Shown: positions 5,206 to 11,263 of the stretch, in pieces
Position numbering within the stretch: the first letter of the stretch is position 1
Layout: each line of letters opens with the position of its first letter
Assembly (NCBI GenBank): GCA_910579015.1
Contig: CAJTRO010000013.1
Span: forward strand, 1 to 27,028
Direction: 5' to 3'
Source: an uncultured Dorea sp.
Lineage (GTDB): Bacteria; Bacillota_A; Clostridia; Lachnospirales; Lachnospiraceae
DNA length: 27,028 bases
Made by a program: the position numbers and the translations under genes
The notes under the pieces: generated by a model
Seen by the model: only the letters and a program-made list of their open reading frames with translations
The model's database searches: none
Told to the model about the DNA's origin: nothing

Positions 5206-6384
5206 CTACCAAAATTTAAACAACCTTATCATTTTCACCCCGATTTTATAATACCAGGGCAGTAATGCCTTCTCCGCCTTTTTAAGCTCTTTTCCAATCT
5301 CTATATGCTGTGGACAGTGACTCTCACACTTTTTGCACTTTACACATACCTCCGGCAGGCTCATCTCCTTCTGGAAGGCGGTAACCTGGAGGTATTCATG
5401 TCTCCCGGAGCTTTTTTGCTCAGTGTACATTCGGTTATAGCACCGGAATGCGGCCGGTATATCAATCCCTTTCGGGCATGGCATACAGTACCCGCATCCG
5501 GTACATCCTACCTTCATGGTTTTATGTATCTCTTCCTTTACAGATGCGATCAGAGAGAAGTCCTCCTCTGTGAATTCTCCCGCCCGAGCCTCAGATGCCG
5601 ACTTCACATTCTCTTTCACCATCTCAAGGGAATTCATCCCCGATAATACGCATGTAACCTCCGGCTGATCCCAAAGCCAGCGAAAAGCTAACTCTGCCGG
5701 AGTACGATGCCTAAAGTCTGCCGAGATTTTCTTCCTCGCAGATTCCGGCAGAAGCTCCACAAGCTTTCCGCCCCGGAGCGGCTCCATGATAATGACCGGG
5801 ATCCCTCTCTCTGCCGCCGCCTTAAGCCCCCGTCTCCCGGCCTGTGTGTGCTCATCCATATAATTGTACTGAATCTGGCAGAAATCCCAGTCGTAAGCGT
5901 CCAAGATCTTAAGAAACATCTCCGTATTTCCATGAAAAGAAAATCCGATGCTGCGTATCTGTCCGTTTGCTTTTTTCTTTTCAACCCATTCTTTGATACC
6001 CAGCCGTACAAGCTTCTCCCAGGCGGCGATATCCGTAAGCATATGCATCAGATAGTAATCGATATAGTCCGTCCTCAAGCGTGAAAGCTGTTCATTAAAA
6101 TAGCGGTCTAACGCTGCTTCTGATTTGATCAAATACTGGGGCAGCTTCGTGGCAATATTGACTTTCTTACGGCAGTGGTTCTTCTCAAATATCCTGCCCA
6201 AAAGCACCTCACTTCCCGGATAAATATACGCAGTATCAAAGTAATTCACACCGCTTTCTACTGCTTCTATCAACTCCCGCTCTGCTTTCTCTTCATCAAA
6301 ATGACCGCCTTCTTTTGTAAAACGCATACAGCCATAACCAAGGATCGAAATCGGCTCTCCATACTTGTCATTTCTATACTGCAT
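5206..6384 (-). CDS. Aldo/keto reductase with C-terminal 2[4Fe-4S] ferredoxin domain
   Basis: 392-residue oxidoreductase. An aldo/keto reductase TIM barrel (1-285) is joined to a ferredoxin-like domain. The barrel has the tetrad Asp50, Tyr55, Lys80 and His114 (FDTAYIYPGSE, IATKLP, YYLMH). The tail binds two clusters: C294, C297, C300, C303-Pro (CX2CX2CX2CP) and C347, C350, C353, C357-Pro (CX2CX2CX3CP). This architecture is common in strict anaerobes and suggests electron transfer between ferredoxin or flavin partners and a carbonyl substrate that I cannot identify. GGAGGG precedes the ATG at 6384. A possible promoter, TTGTGT-N18-TAGAAT, occupies 6523-6494. It may be cotranscribed with the subtilase gene 70 bases downstream. 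Confidence 0.93.
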   Translation of the reverse strand: MQYRNDKYGEPISILGYGCMRFTKEGGHFDEEKAERELIEAVESGVNYFDTAYIYPGSEVLLGRIFEKNHCRKKVNIATKLPQYLIKSEAALDRYFNEQLSRLRTDYIDYYLMHMLTDIAAWEKLVRLGIKEWVEKKKANGQIRSIGFSFHGNTEMFLKILDAYDWDFCQIQYNYMDEHTQAGRRGLKAAAERGIPVIIMEPLRGGKLVELLPESARKKISADFRHRTPAELAFRWLWDQPEVTCVLSGMNSLEMVKENVKSASEARAGEFTEEDFSLIASVKEEIHKTMKVGCTGCGYCMPCPKGIDIPAAFRCYNRMYTEQKSSGRHEYLQVTAFQKEMSLPEVCVKCKKCESHCPQHIEIGKELKKAEKALLPWYYKIGVKMIRLFKFW

Positions 6385-6493
6385 ATTCTCCCTCCCTGCT
6401 TTCTTCCTGGTCTGTCTCTTTCTTATTTCTTCTCTGAAAAATCTGACGCCGGCCTAATCCATGCCATCAGTTTTCTAACTCTTTACAGACAAT

Positions 6494-6523
6494 ATTCTAT
6501 CACCAAAAATAGCAGAAACACAA
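6494..6523 (-). promoter_or_regulatory. Possible promoter for the aldo/keto reductase gene
   Basis: On the minus strand TTGTGT (6523-6518), 18 bases, then TAGAAT (6499-6494). This is a moderate match to sigma-A boxes and leaves a leader of about 100 bases. It is the best candidate in the 160-base spacer between the two minus-strand genes. Confidence 0.3.
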
Positions 6524-6544
6524 GCGATGAACACAAAAAATGAA

Positions 6545-7384
6545 TCAATATTCATATTCAAAAGAAGCCCTGTCTGTCTTAAAAGAAAAGAATGTGTACT
6601 TCCCCTTCCTGAATCTGTAAAATGCCCGACATGCCGCATTTTCACGAATCGTCCTTGTCATGTTCCCGTCAGACGGAGCTTTCAGCGGACTTCTGACTTC
6701 TTCTAACAGCCTTGCCTCTAACTCCAGATTCCCCTGAACAACCCGAATCCTTCCATGCCGCGCCTGTACCACCCTTGCTCCCAGATAAGTTGCAAGCCGA
6801 TACTCTCTTCCCTTCCATATCACCACCCCGATAATACCGCGAAAATGAATACCTGTAAACGGAACATCCGCTACAGCCAGCATCAGAGAACCGCCCGGAA
6901 AACAGCATTGCGTCCAGGCATACTCCCTGGGAAATGAACGCCCCTGGTCTCCTTCCCAATATCCGAACGCATTCTGAAACAAAAATTTACGCCCGTCAAC
7001 AAGCATACTTCCATCAACAACATGCCTCATACTATACACGCTGTGACGGCATTCCAGAAACGGCAGCACAGAAAACGGTCCCATAATATCATATTTTAGC
7101 GGAAGAAGCGCCCCAAACCTTAATTCTCCGCTCATATCCAGTTTTGGCGTATGTACCGCCAGACTAACCCCTCTCTCTCCAAACCGATTCTCTCCTATCC
7201 AGATATCATTTCCCATCCTGTGAAATGCCGAAGCGGGATATTCAACATTCCACGCCTGGTCCTCTGTGATGACCTGGATGGAACACGCTCCATTCTGCCC
7301 TGACCTGTGAATTGCCGGGATGACCGCTAACGTCTGTGTTCTGGACTGGAATTTAAAATACCATCCATAAAAATAATTGTGCAT
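6545..7384 (-). CDS. Tocopherol cyclase-like domain protein
   Basis: 279-residue protein resembling the tocopherol cyclase-like family. It opens YFYGWYFKFQ and has the diagnostic central block GYWEGDQGRSFPREYAWTQC at about 143-162, followed by strands typical of a large beta-barrel or sandwich. The plant cyclase closes the chromanol ring of vitamin E, but an anaerobe of this type is not expected to make tocopherol. Bacterial members are therefore likely lipid- or ligand-binding proteins or carry out an unknown cyclisation. No signal peptide or membrane segment. GGAGGG stands about 10 bases before the ATG at 7384. It is divergent from the J-domain gene and lies upstream of the aldo/keto reductase on the same strand. 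Family call is good; function unknown. Confidence 0.82.
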   Translation of the reverse strand: MHNYFYGWYFKFQSRTQTLAVIPAIHRSGQNGACSIQVITEDQAWNVEYPASAFHRMGNDIWIGENRFGERGVSLAVHTPKLDMSGELRFGALLPLKYDIMGPFSVLPFLECRHSVYSMRHVVDGSMLVDGRKFLFQNAFGYWEGDQGRSFPREYAWTQCCFPGGSLMLAVADVPFTGIHFRGIIGVVIWKGREYRLATYLGARVVQARHGRIRVVQGNLELEARLLEEVRSPLKAPSDGNMTRTIRENAACRAFYRFRKGKYTFFSFKTDRASFEYEY

Positions 7385-7514
7385 AAGCTCTTGCCCTCCA
7401 AAGAAAGATAAGAATTATTATCTCTCAAACTTTACATTATTATAATTGATTTCTCCGCCGATTTGTCGTAGAATAGTATTGTTTGTATCCATATATTTGC
7501 AACAGGAGGATATA

Positions 7515-8150
7515 ATGGAAGATAAAAATTATTACGATATATTAGGCGTCTCAGAGAAAGCCTCTTTAGAAGACATCACCGCCGCCAAGAACGAATTGGC
7601 CAAGAAGTACCATCCCGATGTCAACTTAAAAGACGGAATTGATACAACACAGCAGATGCAGGAGATCCTGGAAGCATACCGCGTCCTCTCCAATCCGGAC
7701 AAGCGTTCCGAATATGACTGGGAGATCCGAAGGAAACGGCCGGTGATGCAGACCTTCGATCTTCATAATATGGAAGAAAGTAATAATGAGACGACACCTG
7801 CATTTGTCTCATACTGGAAAGCCGCCAACGACCTGTATGACATCGTACAGACGAGCGATTCTTTATACAAGGACAGAAGCCGTGCAGATGAACTGACACA
7901 GTTGTCCACCCAGGCAGCCGGACATGTGCTTCTTTTAAGAAGTGCTTCCATCCCCGAACGGTACTGGTATCCCGACATCATGAACTGGCTTCTTTTCACC
8001 TGGTTCCAGCACCGTAACTACACGATCTCATATCTGCTGACGCTCTATGATGAATACGCCAAAGAGAATATCTCGGCGCTGGATAAACTAAAGCTCCAGA
8101 AGAATTCCTATCAATACCAGCACTCCATCAAACGGCTGGTAAAGATATAA
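7515..8150 (+). CDS. J-domain (DnaJ-like) protein
   Basis: 211-residue protein whose first about 67 residues are a J domain with the HPD motif at 33-35 (KKYHPDVN), as needed to stimulate a DnaK ATPase. There is no Gly/Phe region, zinc finger or DnaJ C-terminal domain, so it is a class C, specialised co-chaperone rather than DnaJ itself. Residues 80-211 are helical and aromatic-rich (YWYPDIMNWLLFTWFQHR) and match no family I know; they probably bind the client or partner. I start at the ATG at 7515 with AGGAGG six bases upstream and ignore a longer frame to 7446. It is divergent from the tocopherol-cyclase-like gene. Confidence 0.85.
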   Translation: MEDKNYYDILGVSEKASLEDITAAKNELAKKYHPDVNLKDGIDTTQQMQEILEAYRVLSNPDKRSEYDWEIRRKRPVMQTFDLHNMEESNNETTPAFVSYWKAANDLYDIVQTSDSLYKDRSRADELTQLSTQAAGHVLLLRSASIPERYWYPDIMNWLLFTWFQHRNYTISYLLTLYDEYAKENISALDKLKLQKNSYQYQHSIKRLVKI

Positions 8151-8187
8151 GCGTTGTCCGGATCATTGGAAATTTATTTGATTTGTT

Positions 8188-8216
8188 TTCACACATCCAT
8201 ACCCTCCGCATATTAT
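8188..8216 (+). promoter_or_regulatory. Promoter for the Cys/Gly-rich peptide gene
   Basis: TTCACA (8188-8193), a 17-base spacer and TATTAT (8211-8216), each box matching five of six sigma-A consensus bases. Transcription would start about 8223, giving a leader of about 27 bases that holds the ribosome site. If the peptide is sporulation-linked, another sigma factor might be expected; this site looks like sigma A. Confidence 0.55.
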
Positions 8217-8249
8217 GTACTGTAAACATCAAAAATGGAGGAATTCAAA

Positions 8250-8423
8250 ATGAGCGATTTAAGTGCTACAAACTGTGGATGTGGATGTGAATCCGGAAGA
8301 ACTGGTGGAGAATGTGGATGTGGATGCGGCTTTGGCAACAACAGCTGCCTGTGGATCATCCTTCTGCTCTTCTGCTGTGGCGGAATGGGCAATGGATGCG
8401 GCGGTTTCGACTGCGGATGCTAG
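8250..8423 (+). CDS. Cys/Gly-rich small membrane-anchored peptide
   Basis: 57-residue peptide with 12 cysteines, mostly as CGC triplets. The N-terminal part has NCGCGCESG and ECGCGCG. A hydrophobic core, CLWIILLLFCC (33-43), is long enough for a short membrane or coat-packing helix. A C-terminal GNGCGGFDCGC follows. I use the ATG at 8250, because the in-frame ATG at 8235 overlaps the ribosome site GGAGGA (8237-8242). It has its own promoter (8188-8216) and terminator (8437-8470). The pattern of a short hydrophobic core flanked by Gly/Cys is reminiscent of tiny spore-coat or sporulation peptides of Bacillota. A metal-binding peptide is another possibility. I do not recognise a named family. 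Confidence 0.75.
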   Translation: MSDLSATNCGCGCESGRTGGECGCGCGFGNNSCLWIILLLFCCGGMGNGCGGFDCGC

Positions 8424-8436
8424 TATGAAGATAGAA

Positions 8437-8470
8437 GGGGGCGGAGTATATCACTCCGTCCTCTTCATTT
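8437..8470 (+). terminator. Intrinsic terminator after the Cys-rich peptide gene
   Basis: GGCGGAGT (8440-8447) pairs with the following ACTCCGTCC arm (8453-8461) over a short ATATC loop, with one G-T pair, and is followed by a T-rich stretch. The stem includes the stop codon of the convergent 52-residue gene (8451-8453), so the two 3' ends share it. Confidence 0.65.
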
Positions 8471-8609
8471 TATAGATAGTCAATACTTCTTCCTCTTCTT
8501 CGTCTCTTACGTCCGCCTTCTTCTCCTCCAGCTGTTTTTTCAGCATACAGTTCTCGTCGATCTCATACACTGCATTCCCGTCAATGATCAGTCTTCTGTC
8601 CATGCTCAT
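8451..8609 (-). CDS. Small acidic protein of unknown function
   Basis: 52-residue protein opening MSMDRRLIIDGNAVYEIDE, then a Lys/Glu-rich helix ending in a run of five Glu and LTIYKMKRTE. The first part reads like a small beta hairpin; the rest should be one charged helix. AAGGAAGG stands 4 bases before the ATG at 8609; a second ATG at 8603 is possible, and a longer frame to 8636 is not supported. It converges on the Cys-rich peptide gene with the stop codon inside that gene's terminator stem. I recognise no family. Codon composition resembles the neighbours and the ribosome site is good, so I think it is real. Confidence 0.55.
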   Translation of the reverse strand: MSMDRRLIIDGNAVYEIDENCMLKKQLEEKKADVRDEEEEEVLTIYKMKRTE

Positions 8610-8732
8610 CCATCCTTCCTTAATTCCTTTTACCATAATAATATATGATTCATCTCACATTTAGTTTTTCCATATCTCATAAAATCCATTCTTCTGTCAT
8701 ATATATTTACAACGTTATTTCAGGAAGCACAT

Positions 8733-9206
8733 ATGGAACAAAATCCCCCAAAACCCATGACGCCTTTTGACAGCCTGGTCAATCCGCCTTTTCTGTATAC
8801 ACTAAAGCTTCTGCTCCCTTACACGCCGCCCTCCATGCAGCGCTTCCTGGGAATCTATATCAAATTCCTCGAACTGCGCCATGCGATGGAATATTTTCAG
8901 GGCTTTGCCTCCCACGCACAGCCCAAAGATATGCTGGACGGACTGAAGCCATATATGAGCCCGGCAGAAAAGGAAATGATGGAACAAATGTCAGGCATGA
9001 TGAATATGATGGAAATGGTTCAGAATATGCAGGCCATGTCCGACTCTTCCCCTCAGGATTCTGGCGGCTTCAACCCGCTGGATATGATGAAAGGCATGTT
9101 AAGCCCCGAACAGCAGGAGATGTTCGACATGTACAACGCTATGTTTGAAAATGAACTGAATACGCCCGATACGGGCGGCAAGAAAGGAGAATCTGATAAT
9201 GAATGA
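8733..9206 (+). CDS. Met-rich conserved hypothetical protein, first of coupled pair
   Basis: 157-residue soluble protein with 22 methionines (14%). Residues 1-65 are Pro/aromatic-rich (FDSLVNPPFLYTLKLLLPY). Residues 66-137 form Met-lined amphipathic helices (KEMMEQMSGMMNMMEMVQNM, then DMMKGMLSPEQQEMFDMY). The tail is polar. Met-bristled helices are a known way of binding hydrophobic peptides or metal ions, as in the Ffh M domain, but no homology to Ffh is visible. AGGAAG precedes the ATG at 8733. The stop overlaps the next start by 8 bases (9199-9206), so the two products are made together and may form a complex. No known family recognised. Confidence 0.75.
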   Translation: MEQNPPKPMTPFDSLVNPPFLYTLKLLLPYTPPSMQRFLGIYIKFLELRHAMEYFQGFASHAQPKDMLDGLKPYMSPAEKEMMEQMSGMMNMMEMVQNMQAMSDSSPQDSGGFNPLDMMKGMLSPEQQEMFDMYNAMFENELNTPDTGGKKGESDNE

Positions 9207-9474
9207 ATGGATGAACAACCCGGCAATGCAGAGTATGGATCCCATAAAAATGGAACTGATCCGCACCGCCGCCGCACAGACACAGGGAAAGAGCGGAAAA
9301 GCTCTTGCCCCGGTAATGATGGCGCTGATCACCAATGCGAACAAAAAAGGAATCCAGTTTACACCAGATGAATTCTCTCTGGTACTCTCCGTCCTGAAAG
9401 AAGGCAAGTCCAAAGAAGAACAGGACCAGATTGAGAATATGGTCCGCATGGTTTCGTCTTATATGAAGAAGTAA
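9199..9474 (+). CDS. Small Met-rich helical protein, second of coupled pair
   Basis: 91-residue, all-helical, probably soluble protein with 10 methionines. It opens MNEWMNNPAMQSMDPIKMEL. The C-terminal half holds FTPDEFSLVLSVLKEGKSKE and ends in MVSSYMKK. Its ribosome site AAGGAGA (9184-9190) lies within the end of the upstream gene and its ATG overlaps that gene's last codons, a clear sign of translational coupling. The downstream hairpin at 9509-9560 has its T run only on the minus strand, so the end of this transcript is not clear. No family recognised; likely partner of the upstream Met-rich protein. Confidence 0.78.
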   Translation: MNEWMNNPAMQSMDPIKMELIRTAAAQTQGKSGKALAPVMMALITNANKKGIQFTPDEFSLVLSVLKEGKSKEEQDQIENMVRMVSSYMKK

Positions 9475-9503
9475 CTATTTCTTCACAGATGAAGACCTGA
9501 CGA

Positions 9504-9560
9504 AAAAAGGGAGCTCAGAGATGCCCTTCTTCCAAATGGACCGGACATCTCTAAGCTCCC
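9504..9560 (-). terminator. Intrinsic terminator of the zinc-ribbon/TPR gene
   Basis: 15-bp stem with one mismatch: 9509-9523 against 9546-9560 (GGGAGCTCAGAGATG and its near complement). On the minus strand it is followed by TTTTTT (9509-9504 side), directly downstream of the stop at 9582. There is no T run on the plus-strand side. Confidence 0.82.
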
Positions 9561-9581
9561 ATGCTCTAAACTTAATTTCTT

Positions 9582-11165
9582 CTATTCCTCAGATGGTTCC
9601 AACACATAATTCCTGGTCGTAACTCCGCTGGTCCGCCCTTTCCCATTGATAAGAACCGCCTTAAACAGCGTCTCGCCTTCCGGCATATCTATCGGACCCG
9701 TATACTTGCTCGACGATATGGACGGCTCTTCTCCGTTCGTAGTATAATATGCATCATATCCTTCCGGTACTTTGATCTCAATCTGTACAGGCGTATCATA
9801 CTGTCCGGTAGACGGCGATACCGCCGGCGCGTCCACCACCGGAAGCTCCACCGTATAGGTCTTCTGCGCCGCAAGACTCGGCACGCCTTTCTTATCGACG
9901 GCTATGGCCGTGATCACGGTCGAACCTTCTCCGATCTTGATAGGCCCTGTATACTTCGTGCTCTGCAACGTGGCCTCTTCACCGTTATCCGTATAGTAAA
10001 TGGTACATCCCTCACCCGCAGACAGCGACAATTCCTGCACATCCTCAAACGTCTCGTTCTCGTCCAGACTGAACTCGGGCACATCTATGATATATCCGGC
10101 AAGCGCCTCGGCAACATTACCGGCAACATCCTCCAGTAAAAACGGAATCTCATCCTTCTGGTCTGTCTCCATATAGAAGTTCACATATACCTCAAACAGC
10201 TCCGGATTCTTCGGCTGTTTCTTTACTGCTTCCTGGAAAATGGATTCGGCCCAGTCAAGATCGCCCTTCGCGATATATACCTTCGCTAAGCCCTCATAGG
10301 CGGCGGCTTTCGTCCCGTCCTTCTTGACCGCCCGCTCAAAGAGATCGATCGCCCTGTTATATTCTCCGGCTGCCAGCGCCTTATTGCCTTTGTCCACAAT
10401 CCCTTTATAAGAATTCAGGTACAGATAGAATCCTGCCCCTGCGATCGCGGCGATCAGGAATAATACAACCAGCGCACATCCTGCCCTCTTACGGCGGACA
10501 GCCTTTTTCCGTTCTGCCTGTCTGCGCTTCTTCTCGCGCTCTGACATATTTCCTGTGGCATTCCCTCTCTGGGAGCCTGTATTTCTTCTGCCTGTATTTC
10601 CTGTATTGCGGCCCGTCTGGCCTCTCATATCACGGCTGGTGCCGCGGCCGGTCTGACCTCTTACGTCACGACCGGTACTTCGGCCTGCCTGGCCTCTTAC
10701 GTCACGGCCGGTGCTCCGGCCTGCTGTGTCCCTCATGTCGCGCACGGTACTCCGGCCTGCTGTGTCCCTCATATCGCGCATGGTACTCCGGCCCGCCCCG
10801 TCTCTCATGTCGCGCACAGTGCTCCGGCCTGCCCCGTCTCTCATATCGCGCATGGTACTCCGGCCTGCTCCATTTCCCACGTCGCGCACAGTGCCCCTGC
10901 CGGTCATGCTCCGGGTGCTCCGGCTCATACCGCCTGCCGTATTCCTTCCAGAACCATTCCCGCCCCTTCCCGAGTCCGTATTCCTCAAAGAATCGTATTC
11001 CAGATAATCATCATAGCCTTCATCACCATTAATGGAACCTCTTATCTGCTCAGTAAGCATGTCCTCCAGAGGATTATAATCAGGAACAATGCGGATCTCC
11101 CTGCCGCATCCCTGACAAAATAACATTCCCTCTGGTATCTCACGCCCGCAATACCTACATTTCAT
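9582..11165 (-). CDS. Zinc-ribbon / 12-residue repeat / TPR / chitobiase-like membrane protein
   Basis: 527 residues in a mosaic order. A zinc ribbon comes first (C3, C6, C17, C20), then an acidic linker. Next is an Arg/Gly/Asp-rich tract with eight 12-residue repeats such as GRSTMRDMRDGA (89-184), then a basic stretch and one membrane helix (229-250). TPR units follow (about 253-345), then two chitobiase/hexosaminidase C-terminal-like beta domains (about 365-441 and 444-523), each with the block YYT-NGEE and KYTGPI. The zinc ribbon and repeats should be cytosolic and the TPR and beta domains outside. GGAGG lies 10 bases before the ATG. It follows fhs by 98 bases and ends at a strong terminator. 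No enzyme motif; probably a scaffold in envelope or surface function. Confidence 0.82.
   Translation of the reverse strand: MKCRYCGREIPEGMLFCQGCGREIRIVPDYNPLEDMLTEQIRGSINGDEGYDDYLEYDSLRNTDSGRGGNGSGRNTAGGMSRSTRSMTGRGTVRDVGNGAGRSTMRDMRDGAGRSTVRDMRDGAGRSTMRDMRDTAGRSTVRDMRDTAGRSTGRDVRGQAGRSTGRDVRGQTGRGTSRDMRGQTGRNTGNTGRRNTGSQRGNATGNMSEREKKRRQAERKKAVRRKRAGCALVVLFLIAAIAGAGFYLYLNSYKGIVDKGNKALAAGEYNRAIDLFERAVKKDGTKAAAYEGLAKVYIAKGDLDWAESIFQEAVKKQPKNPELFEVYVNFYMETDQKDEIPFLLEDVAGNVAEALAGYIIDVPEFSLDENETFEDVQELSLSAGEGCTIYYTDNGEEATLQSTKYTGPIKIGEGSTVITAIAVDKKGVPSLAAQKTYTVELPVVDAPAVSPSTGQYDTPVQIEIKVPEGYDAYYTTNGEEPSISSSKYTGPIDMPEGETLFKAVLINGKGRTSGVTTRNYVLEPSEE
10614..10901. repeat. 36-bp coding tandem repeats with 72-bp higher-order period
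   Basis: Eight in-frame 36-bp units encode residues 89-184 of the zinc-ribbon protein. In the central four units, a Met or Val codon alternates at position 5 of each unit, and the units fall into two near-identical 72-bp pairs. This points to recent duplication of a two-unit block. Outer units have drifted to GRSTGRDVRGQA-type sequence. Confidence 0.85.
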
Positions 11166-11263
11166 CTTAAGAGAACCTCCTACCTACTGCTTTTGCAGAT
11201 ACTCCCCTCTGTCAAAACATCTTCTATCACCTGCTCTGACAGCCTTAACTGTCCGTCATACTC

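Noticed and set aside
10614..10901. Regular 36-bp repeats as a CRISPR array
   Set aside because: The units are contiguous without unique spacers, stay in frame and encode 12-residue repeats within a larger protein.
10711..11007. Repeat-bearing plus-strand frame (MLRPAVSL...)
   Set aside because: It is the antisense reading of the coding tandem repeats; no start signal.
11201..11215. TTGACA at 11215-11210 (minus) as a promoter for the zinc-ribbon gene
   Set aside because: No acceptable -10 at 15-19 bases; kept only as a possibility.
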